DNA of 64,000 nt from Castor canadensis (lineage: Eukaryota > Chordata > Mammalia > Rodentia > Castoridae), in assembly GCF_047511655.1 (NCBI RefSeq), contig NC_133390.1:97595583-97659582 (forward strand), given 5' to 3'. Below, piece by piece: positions 1-10,606 of the stretch. The position numbers and the translations under genes were made by a program. The notes beneath the pieces are model-generated. The model did no database searches and had not been told where the DNA came from. It saw only the letters and a program-made list of their open reading frames with translations. Position 1 is the stretch's first letter. Each line of letters starts with the position of its first letter.

Positions 1-153
1 GTTGACCTGCCTTTGTCCTGGTTCAGATCCTGTTAACTCATGCCTCTACTGTACATCACTCTCCATTCCTACCTCCACACTCCCCTCCCTCTCATGCTTC
101 CGTTTCTTCCAATCCGCATCGCCTTCTGCCATCATGCAGCTAGTGGAATAAAT
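1..153. other. unassigned sequence left of the CCNL2 pseudogene
   Basis: Pyrimidine-rich sequence with no repeat or gene I can name. It ends at the left direct repeat (TCCCAACT, 154-161) of the neighbouring retropseudogene. Confidence 0.5.
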
Positions 154-2353
154 TCCCAACTTTTTTTTTTCCCTGAGAAGAGCATTGTGTTTATTCAACC
201 ACATAAAATGCATATATAGGAAATTTTCTATTTAGGAGCTGGTGGCCTGCACTCAGCATTGCACAGATAAAAATAACACAGACCTAAATACCTTCATATT
301 TTAAAAATCAGAATTCTCTACACAGGTTTTCAGCTGGCAGAATTCAAGTTCTGAGTTTTTATATATAGCTTTCATTTGTATTGAACACATGTTTATTTAC
401 AACGTGGATAGAGAATAAGGGGCTACTAAGCCCATTTTCTCATTGTGAAACACTGAAAAACATGCACCTAAGTACAACCTAATATAGGCAAAGATTCTCA
501 AAATCATCTTTCTTGACTTAAGGTAAATGAGTATCAGTACAGGAGTGAAGACACAGCTTGTTCATAGACCAAGCCACACCAACAGGGATGTGTACCACTA
601 CATTTCCATCAAGAAGCCCTTAGCTTCAGCTGAGGTGGCCCTTCAACCTGCACAGGCATGTGCCACGCCCCAGGTCAACCTGAAGGGCACCTGGCTGTCT
701 ATCCCCCCAATTCCATTTCCAAATTCACCTCAGGGTCCAGAGTAAAAACCATTTCCACAAAGAATCGTGCTATAAGGCCACTCAAGCCAAGGTTTGCCTG
801 ATGGAGAGGGGGCAAGGGCAGCCCCCAAGGACACTATCTCACCTCGATGCTGTGCCCAGGATGGTCTGGCTCAGAGCGATGGCCAGTGCTGTCATATGAC
901 CTTGAGCGCTCGAGTAACTGATCTCTATAGTAATAACTTTTCTTCTTGTGTTTTCTAGAATTATCCAACCGCTCAGTGACCAGCTTCGACAGAGGGACGA
1001 GCTCCGGCTGCCACACTTGTGTGGCTTCTGGGTGGGGTACTTGCAGTGCTTGGATTTCTGAGAGCCCCTCACCTCAGAGCCTTTGCAGGGAGTGCGACGG
1101 GGCACCTGCCTCGGCTCTGTGACTTGGACCCACCCAAGGTAGAGCCACTGTCACTTTTTCGATGAGCCCCAGGCACACACGTCCTCTTAGGAGAGGCAGA
1201 TCGTGATGGGCACCTTGAGTAGCTCTGCTCCTGGCTCCTGCTATGGCTTCAACTCTCTCACCCTTTTGGCAAGCCATTCACAGGGCTGTCAGGCTTAGCT
1301 TTCTTCCTACCCTCCACTTTCCTCTTGGCATTCTTCGCAGAGAGTGGGAAGCCTTGATTCCTTTCCATTCTTTGAGGGATTCTACCAGTTTGGGGACAGG
1401 GGAGAACCGTGCAGAGCTGTTCAGCACTGGAGGGCCCCCGGGCAGCAGGCCCCTGGCTCCTGCCTTCACCTCTTCCGTGGCATGGCTTCTCTTTCCCACT
1501 TCACTTTCCAGGTGTCAGATTGGCCTTTTTCCATGTATAAAGCTGCGGGATTTTTAAGCAGGTTTCTTGAATTACTTCTTCAGTTGCTCCAAACAAAAGA
1601 AACCAATGTGGATGATTGGGTAGAGGAGTCTCCAGCATCCAGGCAGCAAGGAAGATGCAGACATAGGCAAATGCTCTCAGGCCGGAACCACAGGCAGACA
1701 TCTGTGCAAAGGCTGTCCTTTATGTCCATGCAGTCGGGACCAGTGTTGATTACACTCGCATTCTAACACCGGAAGGTACATAACGATTATCTTGTGAAGG
1801 TGCTTCATGTGGACACAGAAGCCCAGCTCCTTAAGGACACGTCTCTCTGCCTTTAAGATCTGGTTCTCTACGTTAACTCTTGATCCAGGAGTAAAGGCAC
1901 AGGTTTCTTTTTCTCCATCAGACGTCTAAGGCGATGAAACACATTGGTGACATCCAGGATTCCTCTTGGAGCCTCTTCGATTTTGGAGGCGAGGTGTACA
2001 CAGGGCATGGACGCATGCTCCATGGAATGCTTTACAGAGGACTTGGTGTAAAAGAACCGCTGGAACAACACCTCCCCGGCAGCCATGGCCACCTACAGCA
2101 GGCAGAGCAGGATGCCGGCAGCCTGGCTGAGTTCGCAGCCCACCATGCGGAGTCCGGTCTCCGTGTTGGTGTCGAGACGGCTTGATCATCATGGACGGTG
2201 TGAAGCGGAGCTTGGCAATTCTCCAAGGTGATGAGCACACCCGAGTACAGCTTGTCCCTGATCAGCATCCCTGCGACCCCCGGCCCGCGCCCGCACCCCC
2301 ACAGCCCGAGTACCGGCCATCGCCACGGGGGTATCCACCCTAGAGTCCCAACT
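154..2353 (-). pseudogene. CCNL2 (pseudogene): processed pseudogene of cyclin L2 (CCNL2)
   Basis: Seen: reverse-strand frames carry cyclin L2-like peptides in the right order but in different frames. These include LYSGVLITLENC (near 2250), [11 protein letters not shown] and [14 protein letters not shown] (about 1980-2070), [11 protein letters not shown] (about 1885), [13 protein letters not shown] (about 1600), ARGLLPGG and PKLVES (about 1390-1460), KGSEVRGSQKSKHCKYP (about 1050) and YYYRDQLLERSRSY (about 900). The former coding span is about 2320 to 839; 838-172 would be 3' UTR, ending in a T run (161-170) that is the poly(A) tail, with an AATAAA-type signal just upstream. TCCCAACT flanks both ends (154-161 and 2346-2353), a probable target-site duplication. 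Known: cyclin L2 is a nuclear-speckle cyclin acting with CDK11 in splicing, with two cyclin boxes and an RS-rich tail. Inferred: an L1-mediated intronless copy, disabled by frameshifts and stops, including in the cyclin-box region. The CCNL2-over-CCNL1 choice rests on the FFYTKS and PVPLLLDQ wording. Confidence 0.9.
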
Positions 2354-2489
2354 CTTTAACTTGATGTTCAAGAGCTCTGAAAATATGCATCCACCCAGAT
2401 TTTATTTTTAATCTTTTTTCTTACTCTTACCTTTATGTATCTGATACTCAAATCATACAAAACTGAATGTGCTCCAGATTCAAGCTTGC

Positions 2490-2790
2490 TCTCTCTGTGC
2501 CTTTGCTTATGCAGCGTCCTGCATTCCCTCCACACGTTACAAGGTCCAGCTCCCATGTCATCAAACCATGCATCTTCCTTTATCTTTCTAAGTACTTCTA
2601 AGTATCACTCATAGGATTTGCCTGTATTTCTCTTACAGTTCTTATTAAATTATACATTTTCTTGTGAGCATGTTTTGTATTCATCTTAGTAGACAATAGG
2701 AGGACAGACCTGTCTTTTTACATCATTGCATTTCCTACAGAACTCCACACAACAGCAAAATTTGATACACAGTTGTTGAATGAATGAATT
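2490..2790 (+). repeat. L2 LINE 3' fragment
   Basis: The order of phrases matches an L2 3' end: 'tgcctttgcttatgcagc', 'cctgtctttttacatcattg' and a terminal 'gttgttgaatgaatgaatt'. Strongly diverged; assigned by eye. Confidence 0.55.
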
Positions 2791-2829
2791 CACATAAAAA
2801 CCAAAGTGTTTTTCTAAAAGTTGATTTTC

Positions 2830-2885
2830 ATACGTGGGAGGTAGAGATCAGCAGGATCACAGTTCAAGGCCAGCCCAAGTGAAGT
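2830..2885 (+). repeat. B1-like SINE fragment
   Basis: Contains 'gtagagatcagcaggatcac' and 'gttcaaggccagccca', the middle of the B1-like unit seen complete elsewhere in the window. Both ends are missing. Confidence 0.5.
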
Positions 2886-2944
2886 TTGCAAATTCCCAAT
2901 GATACTGGAGTGCTATTCTTGAGTTCGTGTCCTAGTGTACTTGG

Positions 2945-3341
2945 TGTGAAGACATCAGACCAGGAATCAAGGGTTAAAGCAAGCACAAAGTTTATTGAAA
3001 GGACAGCAAAGCATCCTGACAAGTGGGACTTAGTGAAAGAGCTTAGCCAAAGAATGGCTGAAGTTTAGGAGATATATAGTGCATTAACTGGCTTTTGTCC
3101 AACTATTCTACCTTGAAACTGTATTTGTGATTGGTTGGCACCTTCTCATTAAATCCAACTACCTGTCCGTTCCTCTTCTTATCAAACTGAACATTCCAGA
3201 AGGGTTTGGTCAGCTTTTCCTGACCTTGGAAGTTTGCCCAACTTGTCCTGGCCTTGGACCCACTAATCACCTTGTGCAGTTGCATCTTGTTACTTGGGTG
3301 AAAGGCTTGTTATGTTTCTGAGAAGCCCATAGTTTCCCACA
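2945..3341 (-). mobile_element. solo LTR, ERV1-like, antisense
   Basis: Read on the minus strand it starts TGTGGGAAACT and ends ATGTCTTCACA, the TG...CA form of retroviral LTRs. A polyadenylation signal (minus 'tcaataaactttgtgcttgc') lies about 45-60 bases before the 3' end, as expected for R/U5. No convincing 4-6 bp duplication flanks it, so the edges may be off by a few bases. No internal retroviral sequence is adjacent. Assignment to class I is by general resemblance only. Confidence 0.6.
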
Positions 3342-3427
3342 CCTCTTTAGATGTCTGCTTTTAAAGTGCATCTTATCCAAAATGATGTCACTTTTGTCAT
3401 TGCTCCCCTTACACTATCTCAACCAAT

Positions 3428-3614
3428 CACTGGGTGCCATGGTGTGGGCCTGTCATCCCAGCTGCACAGGAAGAGTAAATAGGAGAATCCCAGTTCAAAC
3501 TGGCCTGGGCTTAAAGCAAAACCCATCTCAAAAATACAAAAAGGGCTGGAGAAGTAGATCAAAAGGCCTTGAGTTCAACTCCCAGTGCCACCAAACAAAC
3601 AAACAAAAAAAGTC
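3428..3614 (+). repeat. dimeric SINE (B1-like + ID-like)
   Basis: B1-like half ('ggtgtgggcctgtcatccca') followed by an ID-like half ('gggctggagaagtagatcaa', 'ttgagttcaactcccagtgc') and an A-rich (CAAA)n tail. Diverged. Confidence 0.75.
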
Positions 3615-3629
3615 CATACAAGAAAAATA

Positions 3630-5635
3630 AAAGTTGATTTTTAAAACCAACTGTTTTTTTTTTAAGCAAAATATTGCTAACTTTACTCTAAAAATCAGGC
3701 CAGATGGAAAGCAGAGATTAGAACTCAAGGATGAGGTGTCAGTAGAACACTGTCCCATACCATTTCCATAGAATCTGTGCTTTAAGTAACAAAATATAGA
3801 CGAAAACAACAAGTTTTGTTGCTAACTTTCACCTTCAACAACACAATGGACAGCTAAGCACTAGCAGTTTCTCTTGCGAAACAAAGTAAGAATCAAGAAG
3901 TGACTTTCTAGGAAACACTTGTTGGAATCATGGAAGTCCAAGTTACAGCTGCTGGCTTAGCTTGATTCCAAAGTTGGGAGAGATACCTTCTGCCTGGACA
4001 AAATTATGTAGGGAGTGAAATACTTTCTGCTCCATCTTGACATCCCCATTCATTGAAGCCTTTCCTCTATGAGCGCTAAAAAGGTAGGCTAAAAGAACAC
4101 TTTCTAGGCATTCAGCCATGGAGCACACGGGTTAAGCACTGTACAGAAACAAAAACAGAAACCCTGGTTTACCTTTCAGCAAGAAGACTGTTGCCATGGG
4201 AAGGCAGAGTGTTTGGTGTACTTCAAGAGCAGCCATGATTCATTCTGATAGGTTTAAATGTCGCTAGAAATCCAAGGATTACGCTACAGTGTCATTGATC
4301 AGAGGCTCTGGGTTTCTACCTCTGTGCAGGGCTTGCCTTGCCTCTTGTCTCTCCCTCAACAGTTTTGTTCCTTGGTAAAGACTCTGTAATCTTTCTGACA
4401 CATTTCCAGAGGCAGTGGGCCTTTTCTGCTAACTTCCAGAGGGGCAGAGGAAGAGATGGAGAAATGGTACATCACTGCAGACTTGTGCCAGCGGGCATAG
4501 CTTGACCGGAACAAAAGCAGCTTCCCCTGCTTCCACCTCCCTGAGCAAGACAATTCCCTGACAATGAGCAGCCTTTTCTGCCGCTGTCTCTGTCCTGGGT
4601 CTTGACTGTCACATGTATTGGCTTTGAGTCATGAGTCTTTCCGTGATTCTCCACCATTCTTGCCTTATTTTCTGCCACATAGTCTCTCATAAGAAGCATA
4701 TGCACTTCTTAGGTCTATATTTCATTTTGTGTTCATCTGTGAGGGTCCAGAATGTGTTGAGGTGCCTGGACACCTCTCCTTGGCAACTCAATAGTCTTCT
4801 CAAGATTGGGGCAAAAGCATGCAGCGTTGTCGGAGTTGGTGACCTCATGAGTCAGCCATTTGGAAGTGTGAAAAAGTGCTCTTTTGGCGAACTGGATATT
4901 TAACATACATTGATCATCTTTCTACATTATTAACAATAAAATATAGGCTACAAAATAATTAACATTATGGTATAAACACGTGCCAACAAATATGTTTAAA
5001 AAAGGATTAAAAGGATAAATATTAATATTTATAGTGGTTATCTCTGATAAGTGAGTAGAGTTTTCCTCCCTGGTACGTACCTGTATTTTCTAAATTTTCT
5101 ACAATGTTTTGGTGAGAAGAAAATATAACCAAAATATATTTTAAGTTTTCCAAATAAATAAATAACCTCAATAAATAATTTTCTGGGAAAAGGAAGTTTG
5201 GGTTAGTAATCCAGAAGGAAGATGGACTAGCATAGCTAGGGTTTCAGATACACGGCATGAGGTTCCACTCTTGACAAGATGGGACAGGTGAGCAGGGGAT
5301 GCTGGGATGGCATCAAGACCAGCAGTTAGAGCACTGTGGCACAGGCCCAGCAGTCGGTGTCCAGGTTTCATCCCATGTCAGCCATGACTGACACCAAAGG
5401 AGCTAGTCAGGTATAGGCAATTCTTGGGATGAGGCTCATGGGTTTTCTGCCTTAATCACTTTTTGGCAACCAAAACTGCAGAGTAGGAACAGCAGTAGTC
5501 TCCGTTCTGAGGAATGGGAGAACCATCTGAGCAGCTGGCAAAGGGTTCCTGCTTTCCCTTGGTAGTCTCCTTATCATAAGGAGTAAGGAGCTTTATAAGC
5601 ATTTCTTCAAGGAACTGGTTTAAAATGATCACTCC
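3630..5635. other. unassigned sequence, about 2 kb
   Basis: No gene or confident repeat recognised on either strand. Reading frames are short and read like non-coding sequence. About 4910-5165 is markedly AT-rich. Confidence 0.4.
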
Positions 5636-5637
5636 CA

Positions 5638-5855
5638 AGCTAGGTGTGGTGAATCATGTCTGTAATCCCAGCTATTCAGTAGGCAGAAGCAGGAGGATAG
5701 TGAATTTGATGTCAGCTCAATCACAGCAAGCCGAGTATCAAAAACAAAGTAAAGACAAAGGACTGGCACATGGGTCAAGTAGTAAAGTGCTTGCATAGCA
5801 TACACGTAGCCCTACATTCAATCCCCAACACCACAAAAACAAAATTAAATAAAAT
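5638..5855 (+). repeat. dimeric SINE (B1-like + ID-like)
   Basis: B1-like start 'taggtgtggtgaatcatgtc', linker 'aaagacaaaggactggcaca', ID-like half with 'ttcaatccccaacaccac', then an A-rich tail ending in AAATAAAATAA. Confidence 0.75.
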
Positions 5856-5976
5856 AATCTTCCTGTTCTCTATCTCCTTAGCCACAAACACTGTTTTCTA
5901 CAAATACCAGTTGTGTGCATAGTTCGATACTCTTTGCTCCACCTGCATGTCTCCACTCATTGAAAACCTTCCTCCA

Positions 5977-6205
5977 CTAAGCATGGTGGCACACACTTGT
6001 AATCTCCGCATTGGTGAGGCCAAGGCAATAGGATTGTGAGTTCAAAGCTAGCCTGGGCTACATAGCAAGACCCTGTCTCAAAAGGCAAAGGAATGCCCAG
6101 CAAGCCTAGCAAGCCTAGCAAGCCTAGCAAGCCTAGCAAGTGTGAGGCCCTAAATCCAAGCCCCAGTACCGCCCCTTCCCCACAAAAAAGAAAAAAAAAA
6201 GGGAA
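5977..6205 (+). repeat. dimeric SINE with an internal 9-bp tandem expansion
   Basis: B1-like half 'gcatggtggcacacacttgt' through 'ccctgtctcaaaa', then an ID-like half whose 'cctagcaagc' segment is expanded into four exact copies of AAGCCTAGC (6102-6137). The ID 3' part follows ('gtgaggccctaaatccaagc') and then an A-rich tail. The expansion replaces most of the expected A-box side of the tRNA-like unit. Confidence 0.75.
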
Positions 6206-6274
6206 AAAGAAAGCCTTCCTCTATGAGGACTGCAAAAGATGCCAAAGAAATACTTCCAGAAGTTCTCATTCTTC

Positions 6275-6465
6275 TGGGTGCTGGTGGCTCACACCTGTAA
6301 TCCTAACTACTCAGGAAGCAGAGATCAGGAGGATCATGGTTCAGAGTCAGCTTGGGAATATAGTTCATAAGACCCTATCTCAAAAAAGAAAAATCACAAA
6401 AAAGGGCTGGTAGATTGGCTAAAGGTGTAGGCTCTGAGTTCAAACCCCTGTACCACAAAAAGTGA
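6275..6465 (+). repeat. dimeric SINE (B1-like + short ID-like)
   Basis: Clear match to the commonest dimer here: 'ggtggctcacacctgtaatc', 'agatcaggaggatcatggtt', 'ataagaccctatctca', 'aagggctggtagattggct'. The ID half is internally shortened (goes straight to 'aggtgtaggctctgagttca'). Confidence 0.8.
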
Positions 6466-6494
6466 ATCACTCTGGAATTTACAACAAGTCATGA

Positions 6495-6785
6495 GCAAGA
6501 GGCTTACCTCAAACCTCCTTTCAGCAACCTCTCAAGCACTGTTTGACACAGTGGTCCATTATTTCCTTACTGGAACAGTTCTAGAACACTTGGTATTATG
6601 TGACCATTCTAAATATTCCTCAAAATTCACTGGCTACTCCTCTGTCTCCCTTTTGATTCTTCCTTCTGTGCTTCTAAATGTTGGCTGCCTTTTCAATTCA
6701 AGACATGCTCATCCATTCTCAACCCTGGTCTTTCTCAACACCAACCTCCTATCTGACAAGTATACACAAAATCTATTACAGGATT
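6495..6785 (+). repeat. probable L2 LINE fragment
   Basis: Resembles the L2 3' coding region in wording and C/T-rich composition ('ttctaaatgttggctgcctt', 'tctcaaccctggtctttctc'). The frame from 6491 is open for 99 codons but has no independent support as a gene. Confidence 0.35.
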
Positions 6786-6794
6786 TCTAATGGT

Positions 6795-7205
6795 ATATTG
6801 GTCAGACTTTCCATCATTTGACAAATATTTGAGCAAAGCAATTTAAGGAAGTAAAAACCTATTTTGACTCAGTTTCATCATGGTGGGGAGGCTAAGGAAA
6901 CAGAGTAGTTCACATCATGGTGACTAGGAAGCAGATAGACTGCCAGTACCAACAGGCTTTCTCCTTTTCCCCTTTTTTAGCCCATCCAGGCCCCAAGCCT
7001 AATGATGGTGCTGCCGACAATCAGGGCAGGTATTTCCCCCTTAGTCAATCCTTTCTGGAAATGCCTTCACAGACACATCACAGATGTGCTTTACTAATCT
7101 CTTAGTGGTTTCTTGAAGCAATTAGGTTGACAATCAGGATTAACCATCTTGATTAACCACTCTCATCAGCTTGACACCCAAACACATCTCCATAAAACCA
7201 TAGCA
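6795..7205 (-). mobile_element. MaLR (ERVL-MaLR) LTR, downstream member of an antisense array
   Basis: Minus-strand start TGCTATGGTTTTATGGAG at 7205 is a typical MaLR LTR 5' end. A purine-rich stretch ending GGTGGAA lies immediately upstream on that strand, as a polypurine tract does before a 3' LTR. The left part keeps MaLR landmarks ('catcatggtggggaggc', 'ttgacaatcaggattaacca'). The outer (left) boundary is approximate. Confidence 0.7.
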
Positions 7206-7714
7206 TTCCACCTCTGGCCCCCAAAGCCTCCTACCCATCTCCTGATGCAAAATGCATTCAGTTAATCTCCAAGAGTCCCTAGAGTCTTAACAGTTCCAGA
7301 ACTGCTCAATAGTCTGAGTCCAAAATCTCTTCTGAGATGCAAGACAAAAAGTCTTAGCTGTGAATAACTATAAAATCAAAAACAAGTTATATACTTCAAA
7401 GATAAAATGGCACCTATACACATTCCCATTTCAAAAGGGAGAAATGGGAGGATAGCAAGGAAGGATTAGACCAAAGCAAGACTAAAACCCAGAAGGGTGA
7501 ACGTTAAATTCTGTAGATTCATGTCTGGCGCTATCTAGGGTACATGGTGATAGACTGTGAACTCCCAAGGGGTTGGGTAACCTCCCCTATGGCCTTGCTG
7601 ACTGAAGCCCACCTGGTCACTCTCTTGGGCTGCCTCCATCAATTGCCTGCCTCTTTTCTCGGCAGAAGCTATACATTCCAGGGATCTCCAACTTCCTGGA
7701 TCTTCACTGCATCT
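7206..7714 (-). mobile_element. MaLR internal sequence (antisense), first copy
   Basis: Lies between two antisense MaLR LTRs. It shares an ordered set of phrases with 8313-8565, for example 'actataaaatcaaaaacaag' against 'cctataaaatcaaaataagt', and both have a 'cccatt...aaaagggag'-type segment. Known: MaLR elements are non-autonomous relatives of ERVL whose internal region does not code for a full polymerase. No open frame of note survives. Confidence 0.6.
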
Positions 7715-7879
7715 TTGGCTACTTCATAAAAAAGGGGGGCGGAGAGTGGGCATATCTTCGCTCACAGCTCTAGAGGTCCAAGGTCTAAGGGCCTCATCTG
7801 GTGATGGCCTTCTTGCTATCAGAGTGAGAGGCAGGGCAGAGACAGTGCTAAGAGACAGGATGTGTGTGGGAGGGGGTGA

Positions 7880-7908
7880 GAAAGAGAAAGAGAGAGAGAG
7901 AGAGAGAT
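7880..7908 (+). repeat. (GA)n-rich simple repeat
   Basis: Purine run of GAAAGA and GA units inside the middle MaLR LTR. Confidence 0.9.
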
Positions 7909-8011
7909 TATAAAGCCACCAGGATTCAATCACAGGGTTCTACCCTAATGATTTTATCCTAATCACTTCCTAAACTTTATCCTAATCACTTCCTAAAGGC
8001 TCCATCTCTTT

Positions 8012-8225
8012 TTTCTTTCTTTTTTTTTTTTTTTTTTGTGGTACTGGTGTTTGAACTCAGATCCTTCTTCTTGAGCCACTCCACCAGCCCTATTTTTGTG
8101 ATGAGTTTTTTTGAGATAGGGTCTTGTGAACTATTTTTCTGGGGCTGGCTTCAAACTGCGAACCTCCTGATCTCTGCCTCATGGGTAGCTAGAATTACAG
8201 GTGTGAGCCACTGGCACCCAGCTGG
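8012..8225 (-). repeat. dimeric SINE (B1-like + ID-like), minus strand
   Basis: Starts with a long T run (A tail on the minus strand), then ID-like 'ggtgtttgaactcagatcct' and 'tgagccactccaccagccc', then B1-like 'gagatagggtcttgtgaact' and 'attacaggtgtgagccactg'. Well preserved, so younger than the LTR it interrupts. Confidence 0.9.
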
Positions 8226-8312
8226 CCCTATCTTTTAACACTATAGATTAATTTTCCACCCTCTTTATACCATTAAGATAAAACTTTGGGGATTAAACTC
8301 CAAACCATAGCA

Positions 8313-8569
8313 TTCCATCCCTGGCTTCCTGAAAGTAATGTCCTTCTCACATACAACAGACAATCACTCCATCCAAATAGTTGCAAACTCCCAACTCACT
8401 CCAGCACTTTGGAGTTTAAACTCCAAAGCCTCATCTGAGACTCAAGACAAATGTCTGGCAGTTTGAGCCTATAAAATCAAAATAAGTCATTCCTTTCCAA
8501 TTTAAGGCAGTGGGGTAAGCACATGATAAACTTTCCCATTCCATAAGGGAGGAAGAGGAGTCATTTTCT
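8313..8569 (-). mobile_element. MaLR internal sequence (antisense), second copy
   Basis: Second copy of the internal segment seen at 7206-7714, shortened. It sits between the middle and upstream antisense LTRs. Shared phrases include 'ctgaga.tcaagacaaa', 'ctataaaatcaaaa' and 'cccatt.cataagggag'. Confidence 0.55.
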
Positions 8570-8955
8570 ATAATAGTAAGTTTTTCATCACTATAATGGA
8601 ATACTCAACACAGCCCAACTTTATAAAATAAAAAGGCTTATTTAGCTCACATTTTTTGGAGGCAGAAAGTTAGCATAGGTTCTGGTGAGGGCCCTGTGAC
8701 AGCTGATGGAGCCTGTGGGGGAGGAAGCCTTACATCTGGAGCCAGAAAGCAGGGAAAGGAGGGCTCAAGCTTGCTCCTTTTATCCTCTGGAGAGCTGCCA
8801 AGGGGGCAAGAATCACCTGAGAGCTGCCTTAATTCTTCTCAAAGGCACCCCACTGGTGAATCAAGGAGCTCCTACCTCTTAAATGTTCTGCCACCTCCCA
8901 ATACCATCACATTGGGAATCAAGCCTTTAATGTGTGGATGCTTCGCAGACACACA
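8570..8955 (-). mobile_element. MaLR LTR (antisense), upstream member of the array
   Basis: Carries MaLR/MST-type landmarks in reverse: 'aaaaaggcttatttagctca' near the LTR 3' end and 'ataccatcacattgggaatc' near the 5' end. A 171-codon frame starting at 8696 runs through it into the CT repeat; I treat that frame as chance. Confidence 0.65.
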
Positions 8956-8976
8956 AAGCACACAATTATTTTATAT

Positions 8977-8978
<2 letters not shown>

Positions 8979-9027
<49 letters not shown>

Positions 9028-9067
9028 CTCTTTCTCTCTCTGTTTCTGTCTCTCTCTCTCTCTCTCT
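8979..9067 (+). repeat. (CT)n microsatellite
   Basis: About 24 uninterrupted CT units (8979-9025), then a C/T-rich interruption and a second CT run (about 9050-9067). Likely length-polymorphic. Confidence 0.98.
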
Positions 9068-9164
9068 ATTTCACTCACATTGGCTACTTTCTATTACTCT
9101 AAAATGGCTACTTCCTATTACTGTAAGGTGTTAAGCTTGTTTCAAGATCAGGGTATTTGCTCCT

Positions 9165-9465
9165 GCTTTCCCCTTTACCTGGAGTGTTCTCCTAGATATT
9201 TGCATATTTGACTTTTCATGGTTCAAGTCTCAATTCAAATCTCACTCCTCAACAAGGTCTTCCCTGACCACCATCCTTGATGAGTTCATTCTCTATACCT
9301 TTTACCATTCTCTGTGACATGTGCCTTTTCTACTGTCTTCATACCACTTCTTACTTCCTGGAATTATCTTGTGTACACATTTGTTTTAATGAGAGCAGTT
9401 TTAACTATCTTGTCCATTACAGTATTTTCTGCTTGTAGAATAGTCTTTAGCATTTACAGAGTTAA
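9165..9465 (+). repeat. L2 LINE 3' fragment
   Basis: L2 3' end wording in order: 'aacaaggtcttccctgacca', 'taccactTCTTACTTCCT', 'gcttgtagaatagtctttag'. Diverged. Confidence 0.6.
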
Positions 9466-10606
9466 CATTTGAAATATATTCTTAATAGATTATTTAACAC
9501 TTTACAATCTCTTATTTCATCACTTGGCAAATCTTGATAAAAAAAAGCTTACTAAAAAATCAGCATTTTTTCCTGCTTTATAGTATATTGTGTATGAGCA
9601 GCATTTTTCAGATAACTGGACATCTTGTAGCAAATCGGGGTTATTGTAACCAATCAAACAACTACATGGAAAGAAGATGGATCTCTTAGCCAAAATTGAA
9701 CTTCAGTACTATTTACAACACTTATTCATTCTATACAACAGAAGCTATGGATCAAGAGGTGGTCAGTGTGTAGGCAACAGCTGAAATCATGGGTAAGGAA
9801 GAATGGAAGAAGGAAAAGACAAAGAAGAACCCTTGTGTAATGTCAACATGTAAGACTAGATTAGGAAAAAGATTTCAACAAAGTGATTCACAGGAGCACA
9901 AAGCAATATGTAGCCAACCTACCAAGTGGATATAAGAAGTCTAGTCAGATAAGGACTGAGACTGTAGGGTCAAGTAAATTATTTTTAAATATGAGGGTGT
10001 CTTAATAACTACTTACAGGTTCAAGAGAAAAACTATGATATAACCCATTAATATCCCTCTCAAAATCCATTGTCAACTTATTATAAGGTGAAAAGTTGAG
10101 AATCTGTCTATCTACTTCAGATGATGGCTGTCAAATAGGGTATATTAGTTTGGGATTCCCAAGACCTGTAGGTGATTTATTGAGGAAAGCACCCAAGAGA
10201 AAAAGGGTGGAAGTCAGGAGAGTTTGGAAAGTCATCAAGCCAAAATGCAGGTCTGAGGCCTGTGGAGGAGAGAGCAGAGGAAAGAAAGTTAGGTAGAAAA
10301 AATTCCTCTTATCACACTTGGCAGTTCTAAGAGCATTTCAACAAGGCCAAAGGGGAGTTCTGGAGTCTCCCAAGAGCAAACCTGCTGTAGCATTCCTGCC
10401 TAAGTCAGTTGTTGGCTCAGAGAGGGCTGTGAGGTGCTTAGCCCCACATAAACAGATGGAGTTCAACACAGCAGAGGCCAGAGGTTTGTTAAGGTCTCAC
10501 AAACCTCAGAACTGAAACATGGTATGCTTTCTGGCCATGATGGTTGCTAAGAGAGTTCCAAGTCCTAGTTAAATGTGAAACAAAGCTACCACTTTTAATC
10601 AACAAA
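9466..10606. other. unassigned sequence, about 1.1 kb
   Basis: No gene, RNA or confident repeat recognised. Two 65-66 codon frames (10096 and 10318, plus) have no features suggesting they are translated. Confidence 0.4.

Larger units (their letters stand above)
7715..8312 (-). mobile_element. MaLR LTR (antisense), middle copy, split by a SINE
   Basis: Minus-strand start TGCTATGGTTTGGAGTTT at 8312, again preceded by a purine tract (minus GGGATGGAA). It runs leftward through a (GA)n stretch (7880-7907) and a 22-bp tandem duplication (7953-7997). A minus-strand SINE is inserted at 8012-8225. Confidence 0.65.

Noticed and set aside
1926..2268. overlapping frames on both strands suggesting a new small gene
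   Set aside because: They are pieces of the CCNL2 pseudogene and their shadows.
8696..9211. 171-codon frame running through a MaLR LTR and the CT repeat
   Set aside because: Long only because the microsatellite reads as Leu/Ser repeats; no protein features outside it.
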